From the NCBI GenBank assembly GCA_019636495.1, contig JAHBXL010000018.1, positions 42,474 through 106,473 on the forward strand: 64,000 nucleotides of DNA. Direction: 5' to 3'. Position numbers and translations under genes: made by a program. This document shows positions 55,148-62,572 of the stretch, in pieces (the stretch's first letter is position 1; every line of letters begins with the position of its first letter). The DNA comes from Phycisphaeraceae bacterium (GTDB lineage Bacteria; Planctomycetota; Phycisphaerae; Phycisphaerales; UBA1924). The notes under the pieces are model-generated. The model saw nothing but the letters and a program-made list of their open reading frames with translations. It ran no database searches and was not told the DNA's origin.

Positions 55148-57774
55148 GATGACTGCCCTCCCCCGGGTCGACCGTACCGCAACCCATACTCGAGTGACTT
55201 TGCCAGGCCGCTGAGGATCGGTGAGCGGCACTTGAGCATCGCATGCCGGTGCCCCACGACCACGAGCTGGTACCTGGCTCGCGTCACCGCGACATTGATC
55301 CGATTCGGGCTCTCCAGGAAGCTCGTGGCACGCCGATTGGCGACGGACAGGAACACGATGTCTGCCTCGTGCCCCTGGAAGCGATCGACTGTGCACACGT
55401 GCGCGGATGCCACGTCGCGGCCATTGAGCCTGAGCGTGGACTCCTCCATCGGATGGCGTTCGCCGGAGAGCGGCTGCACGGCTCGGCGCAGCAGTCGCTC
55501 CTGTGCGCGATAGAACGTCAACACCGCGATCTGCCACAGCCGACCGTCCGGCCGAGGATTGCGAGCGGCCCAGCGCAGAAACTCCCTTATTTCCGCGACG
55601 ACGACTTCAGCCTCCGGCTCGCTGAACCCTGAGGTGCGCGTTTGGACATCAAGCCAGGCCGCCCGAGACACGTAGCGGTCCCAGCCCGCCGAGGACCACG
55701 CTCGCTGCTGGGCCATATCCGCCGGATCGAGGAGCGCTTGGCGGTGGTAGATGGTGTCTCTCGGGAAACGCGAGATTTCGGGGTGCATGCGTCGCTGGTA
55801 GGACAGCTTTGTATGGCGCGGGCGCAGAACATCCTCTGCAAACCCCTCCGTCAGCGTGGTTGGGGTGATCGGGCCGCGCCGACCAAATCCCAGGCGCAGG
55901 GATTCCAGCACGGATGGCAGGGCGACCCGCTGCACATTCAGAAGGTGGTCGCTGATCGTCGTGGCTTTGATACCGGTCGCCTCGGCGGGGAGCAGCCGTT
56001 CTCGGTCCCGTCGATACGCGTCGGCCCGCGGGCTGCGGCTCCCATCGCGTTCGAAGAGCCGCTGTTCGTACTCGCGGGAGAGGCGCCACGCGATCTGCGA
56101 TTCCCAGGTGTTCTCCGAGTCGTCTTTCCGTTCGCGGTTGTAGTCTCCGGGGTATCCGGCTGCGCGACGACGCAGCAGTTCCGCGCCGGCAAAGCTGCCA
56201 CGGATCACGGCCGCATCGGCCGGCCATTCCCCGGCTCGTTTCGCACCGTCGGATGTGGTGAGGATCAACGGTGCGCTGTGCAGAGTCTTCCAGTCGCTCG
56301 TATCGCCGTCGACCCAGGCAACGCCGTGCGCCTCTGCCTGGCGGGCGTACACCTCGTGAACAGCCGGATCATCCGACACGACGATGACCGGCTTCCATCG
56401 CTCCGGGGCCGTGGTGCTGTTCATGTTGTCGAACACGTCTAGGCAGGCATCACGCGCGGCTTCGCTGGGTAGAGCCGCCTGTACGTTCGCCGCCACCTCG
56501 TCATCATCGACGTACGGAGAGAGCTGCTGCGGATCGCCGACAAGCACCCAGCGCTTGGCGAGCAGCGCCGGCACCAGGAACTCCTGAAACGTCGTCTTGC
56601 TGGCCTCATCCACGATGAGAACGTCAAACACTGGCTCGACGCCGCGGCGGTCGATCTGCTGCGCTCTGATGTCCGGATGTTGGAGGATGCCGATGGTGGT
56701 GCCGCACACCAGATTGGCACATTGAAGGACGATGCGCTCGATCGTGTCCTCTTCGCCACGCAGCGCCTGAACCATCAGGTTCTGGGCCGGAGTTCGGTTC
56801 CGCGCCTGCTGAAGGTGCGAGGTGATTTGCCGGCGAACCGTCTGCTTGAACTCTTCGAGCCGATACGGCTGTGCCTTGGCAGACACCTTGTGCTGATCAC
56901 CGATCCGCACGGCGAGCACGTGATCGCGGTACTTCTGCTCCTTGTCCTTCAGGCGCTCCAGCACGTTGTCCACCGCCACGTGGGTGGAGGCGCACAGGAG
57001 CACCCGCTTGCCCTGTTCGACGAGTTGCATCACCAACTCGCAGATCACCGTCGTCTTGCCCGATCCTGGCGGGCCCTCGAGGATCGAGAAGTCGGGGGAC
57101 GCCAGGGCCTGACGGACGAACGTGCGTTGCTCTTCCGCTCCCTCGATGTCACGGGCCAGCACGAACCATTGGTTCACCTCCGCCGTTTCTGGTTCTGGCC
57201 ACTCGACAACGGACACCGGCCGTCCGGTCGGCCAGACTCCGTCTTTCGGCCGGGCTGGACCGAGGAGTCGCAGCAACGGAAGGTTCTCTGGCCGAGGCTG
57301 GCCCTTCAGCTGGAGCATGGCCTGCGTCTGGCGGTGGATGGCGTAGGTGTTGGGCCGCAGGAGCAGGTGATCCTCTTCGGGTTCACGATCGAGGAGCAAC
57401 CTGCCCGTGTTCTCGTCAGCATCAAGAATCGCGATCTTCCGCGACTCGTCGAACGCAACGGCAACTTCATCAGACGATGCCTCGTACACCTCGCGCACCT
57501 GATCCCCGAAGAACTTCCGCAGGTCGCGTTCGAAGCGGTCGTTCTCACCAGCCGGCGCACACAGTTCGACCCACACACCATTCGCGCTCTGCTGTTCCTG
57601 GTCAGCGTCGTCCCGTTGCCACGCGACACGGATCGCTGTCGTCTCCTGATGCGTCTTCGCCCGTCGGAGGTATTGCACAAACTCGTCGATGCTCCCCCGT
57701 GCGAACCTCTCGATCTGGTCGACGGGCAGGTCGGGGAAGGGAACGGACAGGGCTTCGAACCAGGGCGATGCCAT
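55144..57774 (-). CDS. UPF1-like superfamily 1 RNA/DNA helicase
   Basis: An 876-aa helicase. Walker A EGPPGSGKTT (about 234-241), motif Ia LCASTHVAVDNVLERL, motif II VDEAS, motif III GDPQQLSPY, motif IV SYQRRMHPEISRF, motif V TVDRFQGHEADIVFLS and motif VI NVAVTRARYQLVVVG are complete, the SF1B UPF1/DNA2 (COG1112) set. The first 200 residues and an insertion between III and IV are lineage-specific. ATG 57774 with GAGGAAG 7-8 bases upstream is preferred over GTG 57789. It is first in a four-gene operon and about 43 bp from the predicted sigma-54 transcription start. Confidence 0.9.
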   Translation of the reverse strand: MASPWFEALSVPFPDLPVDQIERFARGSIDEFVQYLRRAKTHQETTAIRVAWQRDDADQEQQSANGVWVELCAPAGENDRFERDLRKFFGDQVREVYEASSDEVAVAFDESRKIAILDADENTGRLLLDREPEEDHLLLRPNTYAIHRQTQAMLQLKGQPRPENLPLLRLLGPARPKDGVWPTGRPVSVVEWPEPETAEVNQWFVLARDIEGAEEQRTFVRQALASPDFSILEGPPGSGKTTVICELVMQLVEQGKRVLLCASTHVAVDNVLERLKDKEQKYRDHVLAVRIGDQHKVSAKAQPYRLEEFKQTVRRQITSHLQQARNRTPAQNLMVQALRGEEDTIERIVLQCANLVCGTTIGILQHPDIRAQQIDRRGVEPVFDVLIVDEASKTTFQEFLVPALLAKRWVLVGDPQQLSPYVDDDEVAANVQAALPSEAARDACLDVFDNMNSTTAPERWKPVIVVSDDPAVHEVYARQAEAHGVAWVDGDTSDWKTLHSAPLILTTSDGAKRAGEWPADAAVIRGSFAGAELLRRRAAGYPGDYNRERKDDSENTWESQIAWRLSREYEQRLFERDGSRSPRADAYRRDRERLLPAEATGIKATTISDHLLNVQRVALPSVLESLRLGFGRRGPITPTTLTEGFAEDVLRPRHTKLSYQRRMHPEISRFPRDTIYHRQALLDPADMAQQRAWSSAGWDRYVSRAAWLDVQTRTSGFSEPEAEVVVAEIREFLRWAARNPRPDGRLWQIAVLTFYRAQERLLRRAVQPLSGERHPMEESTLRLNGRDVASAHVCTVDRFQGHEADIVFLSVANRRATSFLESPNRINVAVTRARYQLVVVGHRHAMLKCRSPILSGLAKSLEYGLRYGRPGGGQSS

Positions 57775-57826
57775 CGATGTCTTCCTCACGGGCCTCGACA
57801 GGATCGCCGACGCACCGTCCCTTCCT

Positions 57827-57843
57827 ATGCAACGGCGGTGCCA
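57827..57843 (-). promoter_or_regulatory. Consensus sigma-54 promoter of the helicase operon
   Basis: On the minus strand TGGCAC-CGCCG-TTGCAT, with GG and GC exactly 10 bases apart, equals the -24/-12 consensus of sigma-54 promoters. Transcription should start near 57817, giving a 43-base leader with GAGGAAG before ATG 57774. The operon's last gene encodes a sigma-54 activator, so positive autoregulation is likely. Confidence 0.82.
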
Positions 57844-57907
57844 TCGCCCCGGACGCGGAATCGACGCCCAGAGCGAAGACCAGCCGAGGCGACATAGTAC
57901 TCAATCG

Positions 57908-57937
57908 ACCCGTAAGCGGGTGAAATGACCCGGTCAT
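57908..57937. promoter_or_regulatory. Paired palindromes, probable activator-binding sites
   Basis: ACCCG-TAAG-CGGGT (57908-57921) and ATGACC-C-GGTCAT (57925-57937) lie 65-95 bp upstream of the leftward -24 box and about 50 bp from a rightward sigma-54-like promoter. This distance suits enhancer sites for a Fis-type HTH activator and could serve both directions. Confidence 0.6.
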
Positions 57938-57984
57938 GGGCCCGTCCACCGTCGAGATCGGACGGGGAACGCCCTCGTGCATGT

Positions 57985-58000
57985 TGGCACGGCGGATGCA
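57985..58000 (+). promoter_or_regulatory. Divergent sigma-54-like promoter
   Basis: TGGCAC-GGCGG-ATGCA with GG-N10-GC spacing: full -24 box, and one mismatch in the -12 box (ATGC for TTGC). Predicted start is near 58011, close to AAAGGAG (58014-58020) and ATG 58027. It would co-induce the rightward genes with the helicase operon. Confidence 0.6.
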
Positions 58001-58026
58001 TCTGTCGGGACAGAAAGGAGCCCCGG

Positions 58027-58335
58027 ATGACATTCCCCACATCGCGACCGCAGGTAACCGAGCTGAAGATGACGGCCCACGCGAGCACCCGACGCCAGCA
58101 GCGGGGAATCGCTGACGGCGTGATGGAGGCCGTGCTCGCTTTCGGCGATGCCTACCGCGCGGGCGACGGGTGCATCGCGTACTTCCTGGGCGAGCAGGCT
58201 GTCCGGAGGCACGCCCCGTCTCTGCGACGGGTCGCGGACCGAGCCCGCAACGTTGCCGTGGTCGTGTCAGGCGATGGAGCGGTGGTGACGGTGCAGCACG
58301 TCCCGCGGCCTAAGAAGTACTGGAGGGCGGCTTGA
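58027..58335 (+). CDS. DUF4258-like small protein
   Basis: A 102-aa protein: KMTAHASTRRQQRGIADGVMEAVLAFGDAYRAGDGCIAYFLG, then NVAVVVSGDGAVVTVQHVPRPKKYWR. The H-x-R/QRGI opening and the final VV.S.DG.VVTV strand are typical of DUF4258, a small alpha-beta fold related to RelE/BECR toxins. It could be an RNase-like effector or a harmless relative; catalytic residues cannot be assigned. It has AAGGAG before ATG 58027 and is the first gene after the divergent sigma-54-like promoter. Confidence 0.72.
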   Translation: MTFPTSRPQVTELKMTAHASTRRQQRGIADGVMEAVLAFGDAYRAGDGCIAYFLGEQAVRRHAPSLRRVADRARNVAVVVSGDGAVVTVQHVPRPKKYWRAA

Positions 58336-58395
58336 CCGGTCAGGCGATGCGATCGGAGGCGAGGGTCGCTCGAAACGTGCGATTCTGCGACTTCA

Positions 58396-58420
58396 GCAGG
58401 GAATCGCGGGGATTCCCTGC
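58396..58420. other. Perfect 10-bp hairpin
   Basis: GCAGGGAATC, loop GCGGG, GATTCCCTGC. It lies 60 bp after the DUF4258 stop and is followed by a smaller GCGG/CCGC stem. No T-run follows, so it may be an RNA processing structure or protein-binding site. Confidence 0.55.
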
Positions 58421-58548
58421 GTTCCGCGGTTTCAACCCGCCCAACGTGCGAGACTGCCCTTGCGGTCGTTGGTCCATCATGTCAAATTGGGGGTGCATTC
58501 CGAACGGCTACTCGCCGAGAGCGGACAGAGACCACGGGGCATAGAGGA

Positions 58549-58705
58549 GAACCGACGGACCCGTGCGAGCCTGCCCCGGAGCCGTACTCTCTGTTAACCG
58601 CTGCAACGCGGTCCATTTCGACCAACCGCCAGAGAGAATCGGTTCGTGGAGGTTGTGGATACGGAGCTTCCTTCCGACCCCGCCTCACGGCGGGGTCGTT
58701 TTGGT
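58549..58705 (+). ncRNA. Candidate structured small RNA with nested stems
   Basis: Four nested or serial pairings: GAACCGA (58549-58555) with TCGGTTC (58639-58645); CTCTCTG (58587-58593) with CAGAGAG (58630-58636); inside, ACCGC/GCGGT with a six-base loop (58597-58612); then a terminator hairpin at 58676-58697 with a short T-run. The two outer stems are separated by only two bases on the 3' side and 31 on the 5' side, like a multi-domain RNA. No similarity to tRNA is convincing. Ends are inferred. Confidence 0.5.
58676..58702 (+). terminator. Rho-independent terminator
   Basis: GACCCCGCC, loop TCAC, GGCGGGGTC, then GTTTTGG: a perfect 9-bp GC-rich stem with a short T-run on the plus strand. 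It closes the candidate small RNA or the DUF4258 transcript. Confidence 0.75.
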
Positions 58706-58823
58706 TACCGGCGTGCGGCGACTCCTGCCCGTCGTCCAAACCCGCCGCAACTCCCGACGAAGAGGCCACTTGCCGCCAGTGGCCGACCCTGCCGCCGCGC
58801 TCTCGGTTTGAAGCGTGGGGCAA

Positions 58824-58940
58824 GGGGGCCGATCCGAATAGTCCACGTTCCGGAGCGCCACCCCTTGGAGAACTCTCGAACTCTCGAACTCTCCGGTTAC
58901 CGCCGTCACTGGTTGACGGGACTGTTCGGATCGGACCCCG
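58824..58940 (+). ncRNA. Candidate Y-RNA-like RNA closed by a 20-bp stem with one bulge
   Basis: CCGATCCGAATAGTCC (58829-58844) pairs along all 16 bases (one G-U) with GGACTGTTCGGATCGG (58919-58934). After a single bulged A (58935), GGGG (58825-58828) pairs with CCCC (58936-58939). Inside, CCGGAG/CTCCGG (58850-58855 / 58891-58896) makes a second stem, and AACTCTC repeats three times at 8-base period (58871-58893). End-to-end pairing with a bulge recalls Y RNAs, which occur in RtcR/sigma-54-controlled RNA-repair loci. No TROVE/Ro gene is visible here, so the name is only an analogy. Strand is assumed. Confidence 0.5.
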
Positions 58941-59134
58941 AGGGGGACGCGAACCGCCCAAGCTGGGCTCTTGACCGCGAACGGGAACGGGGCCAATACT
59001 TGTGCGACTGCGTGCGCATGGGCCTCACATTGAGGCCGCACTTTCCGGAACGCCCTCGCGGGGCTTCACCCAAACGCAGCCGACAGATCGGATCGACGTC
59101 AACGGGAAGGCATCTCCTCGAGAGAGGCCGACGA

Positions 59135-60985
59135 ATGCCGCGGAACAACGACAGATCATTTCCAGTGGTCGAACCGGATGCTCCGGTCGCGCGTGGCGCT
59201 CACCGGCAGGCTGTCCGCCGACTTGTTGAAGGTGGGTGGGATGCGTCCGATGCCGACTGGCTGGCGGACCTGCTTCTCAAGGTTCTACCGGCATGCGGCA
59301 CTACCGATGGGCAGCTGTCCGACACCACTGAGGCCCATGTACTGCTCCTCGCGCTCACGAAGCGCATGTACGCCGAAGGGGACCGTGATGCTGCCCTGCT
59401 CCTGATGCTCGCGGCGCTTACCGGTTGCGTCTGGATTCCTCGCCTTGTTGTACCGCGAGAGGGGGCGGGTCAGCCCAGCGACATCTGGTCGTTGTCGGAT
59501 TCGCGGTGGGCTGAGGTTGTCGATGAGATGCGTCGGCATGGCGCGGACTTTGAACGGGTGCTTCGAGCGGGCTGGCCCAAGCACATCATCTCCGAGTGGT
59601 CGAAGGATGCTCCTTTTGGACGTTGCGAGCGCGCGACCACTTTCATGCGACTCCTGCTCCAGACGGACGCCATTGACCTTTCGCGGGTAGTCGATGTGGA
59701 CGAGATGCGAGTGTCTGGCCGCGATGGTCGCTGGTGGCCAGCCGGTTTCTCGCTTGGACCGGGTGGGCAGCAGTGGATGGATGGGACGGCGTGGCTTGAC
59801 CCGCGGTCGTTCCGAACATGGGTGTGGCAACTCGGAGCCCTGCCTCTCCAAGTCATGGCGAAGTTGCTCCCGGCTGAGCCGACCGAGACCATCGTCCCCT
59901 TGGTAACTGCCGCGGCGCAGGCAGCAACAACCCGATTTGCGAACTCCGAGTACGGTTGCCAACTCGAGTGTTTCGAAGGGCACACGCAGGAGTGGGTTCC
60001 CACGCTGCGGACATTCGCACGTGTAATGCGCCCGTACTTTGAGGAACTCGATCGGCGTGTCGTTGCGAAGGGCAGGGAGGTCGACCCCCTCCTTCGCTCG
60101 GCATGGATGCTCTTGTTTCGCATGGCGTGGGATTCGGAAGCGGCCGATTGTCCCCCCGAGGTTCGGAAGCGTGTGCTCGACGCGGCAACGGAAGACGTGT
60201 CACGGGCACGATCCCTCTTCGGTTCAATCACCGTCGACGCAGCGGACGACGCGGATCGATTCCTTCAACACCTGCCGCACATCGAGCGGTGCTGCAAACT
60301 TCTCGCGTTTCACGGTGGACTCTGGCGCTGCATTAAGCCGCTGCTTTTGGCATTCCGCTCGCTTCGCACGCCCGCGCTCGCGCGAGACTTGCGGCATTGG
60401 GAGGAGTTTGCCGACGATCCACCGCCAACCCCCTGGAACGCGATTCCTGGATTACTGAGCACGATGTTCCATGCCTACGCAGCCCGCGAGCAGCGAAGTG
60501 ATCCAGACCTGGAGCAACTGCGCGCTCGCATGGCCACGTACCTCCTGGAACGGCTCACAGATCGGTGGAGCCAGAAGGAACGCGAGGCTGCGGCCGCCAA
60601 CGGGCAGGTGCGGACGGACGACGACATGACCGAGCCAGTGCCGGAATGGCGATACTGCATGATTCGCGCTGTCGTAGACCTTCGGGTGAACCCGGACGGC
60701 AAGGGCCACCGCGCCCTGCATTGGTCGTCCGCGCATGATCCACACCCTCGCGTCAGGGAAGCGGCGAAATCCGCGTCCCAGTCGCTGCGCCATCAGCGGG
60801 GGCTGCCCGAAGGGACGTCACCCCGACGCGCCATGATGTCCGCGATGTGGTGGCTCAAGCAAGCCCACATGCTTGGGTTGGGAATCCAACCCGATCCAGA
60901 CGGCGCGCAGCGCACTCGCGCCAAGGAACTCACAAGAACGAAGGAGGTGGAGCGGGACAACAAACCCGCCGGCAGCAACCCGTAA
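59135..60985 (+). CDS. Unknown 616-aa protein of the RNA-rich segment
   Basis: Not recognised. It is largely helical: DADWLADLLLKVLPACG, AHVLLLALTKRMYAEGDRDAALLLMLAALTGCVWIPRL, LLRSAWMLLFRMAWDSEAADCP and CCKLLAFHGGLWRCIKPLLLAFRS, suggesting helical repeats. It is rich in Trp and Arg. No TROVE, RtcB or nuclease motif is seen. ATG 59135 with GAGAGG upstream is chosen; the frame continues 163 codons upstream through the structured region without coding character. It follows the candidate RNA, so an RNA-binding role is possible but unsupported by motif. Confidence 0.65.
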   Translation: MPRNNDRSFPVVEPDAPVARGAHRQAVRRLVEGGWDASDADWLADLLLKVLPACGTTDGQLSDTTEAHVLLLALTKRMYAEGDRDAALLLMLAALTGCVWIPRLVVPREGAGQPSDIWSLSDSRWAEVVDEMRRHGADFERVLRAGWPKHIISEWSKDAPFGRCERATTFMRLLLQTDAIDLSRVVDVDEMRVSGRDGRWWPAGFSLGPGGQQWMDGTAWLDPRSFRTWVWQLGALPLQVMAKLLPAEPTETIVPLVTAAAQAATTRFANSEYGCQLECFEGHTQEWVPTLRTFARVMRPYFEELDRRVVAKGREVDPLLRSAWMLLFRMAWDSEAADCPPEVRKRVLDAATEDVSRARSLFGSITVDAADDADRFLQHLPHIERCCKLLAFHGGLWRCIKPLLLAFRSLRTPALARDLRHWEEFADDPPPTPWNAIPGLLSTMFHAYAAREQRSDPDLEQLRARMATYLLERLTDRWSQKEREAAAANGQVRTDDDMTEPVPEWRYCMIRAVVDLRVNPDGKGHRALHWSSAHDPHPRVREAAKSASQSLRHQRGLPEGTSPRRAMMSAMWWLKQAHMLGLGIQPDPDGAQRTRAKELTRTKEVERDNKPAGSNP

Positions 60986-61056
60986 TAGTGTTCGACTCAG
61001 TGCGACTTGGTGGCCAACTGGTCACCGCAGACCTTCGGGCGTCGCATGCATCTGCC

Positions 61057-61087
61057 GAGACCGATCCCGCACCGCGGGCGCGGTCTC
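61057..61087 (+). other. Hairpin ahead of the 140-aa gene
   Basis: GAGACCG (61057-61063) pairs with CGGTCTC (61081-61087), with CCCG/CGGG inside. Just upstream, ATGCATCTGCCGAGAC at 61047-61062 matches 14 of 16 bases of 57996-58011 at the divergent sigma-54-like promoter, so the two leaders share sequence. Confidence 0.45.
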
Positions 61088-61107
61088 TCGAAAGGCAAGG
61101 GCACAAG

Positions 61108-61530
61108 ATGATTCTGCAACTCGACGAGATCGTGCCGGGCTTGGTGTCACACCTTGATCCGGCTGTACTGAACAACTTCGGCGTCCACTCCCCGCTGTCG
61201 GGTCGGCAGCGGGTAACCGGTATCCATCCGTTCGTGTGCCTCGACGTCGACGGCGACGCGTGTACTTTCGCGGCGCTGTCGAGCAGCAGTCTCTACGGCC
61301 GACGCGTGATGCTCCCACGTTCCGCCAAGGCAGGCCGGGGCGCATGGATTGAGAGGGACACTTTCATCTACGGCGATGGGCAGTGGTTCTACGGCCCGAG
61401 CTACGCATTCCAGGAGGCAAGCGAGTGCGAGCGCACGCCGACGCGGATGCGCAACTCGGTGAGTGCGTCCGGCATTATTCTCGTTCGGAGGGTGGTGTCT
61501 GCATTCCGGCCGCTCAGCGTGGCGTGGTAG
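61108..61530 (+). CDS. Unknown 140-aa protein
   Basis: Not recognised. MILQLDEIVPGLVSHLDPAVLNNFGVHSPLSGRQRVTGIHPFVCLDVDGDACTFAALSSSS, then GAWIERDTFIYGDGQWFYGPSYAF. Strands around HPFVCLDV and a W-rich middle recall small beta domains of the PemK/SH3 type that bind RNA, which is speculative. AAAGGCAAGG lies upstream of ATG 61108. It shares leader sequence with the DUF4258 gene, hinting at co-regulation. Confidence 0.6.
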   Translation: MILQLDEIVPGLVSHLDPAVLNNFGVHSPLSGRQRVTGIHPFVCLDVDGDACTFAALSSSSLYGRRVMLPRSAKAGRGAWIERDTFIYGDGQWFYGPSYAFQEASECERTPTRMRNSVSASGIILVRRVVSAFRPLSVAW

Positions 61531-61584
61531 GGCAAGCAGGTTCGTGGCAGTTCAGCGGGCCTTACGACGGATTGCTGATGTCAG

Positions 61585-61600
61585 GGCACATGGTGTGCCA
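61585..61600 (+). promoter_or_regulatory. Weak sigma-54-like promoter candidate
   Basis: GGGCAC-ATGGT-GTGCC has GG-N10-GC spacing (61586-61587 and 61598-61599) with one mismatch in each box, 47-60 bp before ATG 61647. In GC-rich DNA such partial matches arise by chance, so this is only suggestive, supported by the neighbouring stronger sites. Confidence 0.3.
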
Positions 61601-61646
61601 GGTCCGGCAGGCAGGTCGGGCTCGCAGTACAAGAAAGGAATCACCT

Positions 61647-61814
61647 ATGGGACCGAACTGGGCTCAGGACGAGGGCGCGAAGGCCTTCGAGCAGGGCAAG
61701 AAGATCGAGCAGAATCCGTACCCGCACGACAGCCAACACTGGTGGCACAACGAGGAGTGGGAGAAGGGCTGGAGGGCGGCAGAGTCCGCGTACAACGACG
61801 ACTACGACGACTGA
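61647..61814 (+). CDS. Ribosome modulation factor-like small protein
   Basis: A 55-aa protein: A-x3-G ... NPYP ... WWHNEEWEKGWRAAESAY. The spacing of the glycine, the N/CPY element and the final W-x2-GW-x2-A matches RMF, which pairs ribosomes into inactive dimers under stress. AAAGGA precedes the ATG. The very acidic C-terminus (NDDYDD) is unlike classical RMF. Stress control of translation would suit this sigma-54-linked segment. Confidence 0.62.
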   Translation: MGPNWAQDEGAKAFEQGKKIEQNPYPHDSQHWWHNEEWEKGWRAAESAYNDDYDD

Positions 61815-61890
61815 TCACCGGGTCTGTGCGCAACGTGCGCACCGTCGGTGAACGGGTCCGCGTCGTCATTTCTTGGGAAAGGAGACACAC

Positions 61891-62076
61891 ATGTCTCAGC
61901 AGAGTTCATCCGGTTCGCAGGGGCAGTCGCCGATGACTTCGGCAGCGGCCGCACGCATCCAGAGTGCCGCCGCCAAGGTTGGCGGCGGCCAGGTGGCGAA
62001 GGGTTCCTTCGCCGCCCGGGCACAGAGCGCGGCCGCTCACAATAGCGGCAAGGGAGGTGGTGGCGGCAAGCGGTGA
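61891..62076 (+). CDS. SMP (seed maturation protein)-like small protein
   Basis: A 61-aa disordered protein, TSAAAARIQSAAAKVGGGQVAKGSFAARAQSAAAHN, matching the short SMP/LEA-type repeat found in stress proteins of bacteria, with a Gly-rich basic end. AAAGGAG is 10 bases before ATG 61891. It lies 76 bp after the RMF-like gene, probably in one transcript, and fits desiccation or stress protection. Confidence 0.65.
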   Translation: MSQQSSSGSQGQSPMTSAAAARIQSAAAKVGGGQVAKGSFAARAQSAAAHNSGKGGGGGKR

Positions 62077-62242
62077 CCGACTGGCCCGCCTCAGCGCTGC
62101 CGCGTTGAGGCGGGCGTTTCACGTCATGTGGGGCATGTTGCCTTCTAGCGGCAACAACTCGCCCCTCTCTGGCTTACAGGTGAATGGTGTGCGGGCCGCG
62201 TGGTGCGGGCCGCGGACGCCGATCCCACGCTGGAGGCCGCCC

Positions 62243-62572
62243 GTGCCCGTCAAGCAATCCGAGGCCGCGATGTCGCCCGAGCAGCGGCGGTGGGAGGTCG
62301 CCGCGCTGCTGGGGCTCGCCGCGCGTCGGCTGGCGAAGCGGCCCGGCGCATGGGCTACGCGGTCGCCGGAGCATGGGTGCGTGCCCGGACAGGGGCCAGC
62401 AGACCCGCATGGGTTTCCTTCGCGTCTCCGCTTGACGGTGCGGAAGATGATCGCCCTGATCGTCCACTCCCGCTCGATCCGAACACGGCCGCGGGCCATG
62501 TCGGGGGCGAGCGGGCAGGAGGACTCTCATGGCGATGAACATCCACGCGGAACTCAAGGCACCTCGTCCCGC
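62243..62572 (+). pseudogene. Remnant of a second DUF2924-type cassette
   Basis: From GTG 62243 the frame begins PVKQSEAAMSPEQRRWEVAALLGLAARRLA, a style seen in small genes ahead of DUF2924. At 62529-62551 an ATG opens MAMNIHAELKA, like the first residues of DUF2924 proteins, after which similarity stops as the sequence enters the 3' end of a leftward gene at 62573. It looks like a cassette cut off by recombination. Recognition is by short motifs only. Confidence 0.35.

Larger units (their letters stand above)
58336..59134. other. 800-bp gene-free region with several strong RNA-like structures
   Basis: No credible protein gene; an open frame crossing it lacks a ribosome-binding site and has a skewed Arg/Pro composition. 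It contains a 10-bp hairpin (58396-58420), a nested stem structure ending in a terminator (58549-58705), and a separate 20-bp closing stem (58824-58939) with inner stem and triple 8-bp repeat. This is unusual density for a packed genome and suggests one or more small RNAs. Confidence 0.6.

Noticed and set aside
58549..58645. Possible tRNA (GGTTCG near the 3' end)
   Set aside because: No acceptor stem of seven pairs, no anticodon arm at the right spacing and no proper T-arm; kept only as an unknown structured RNA.
58646..59134. N-terminal extension of the 616-aa protein by 163 residues
   Set aside because: The stretch runs through a terminator and a 20-bp stem, has Arg/Pro-rich noncoding composition, and ATG 59135 has its own ribosome-binding site.
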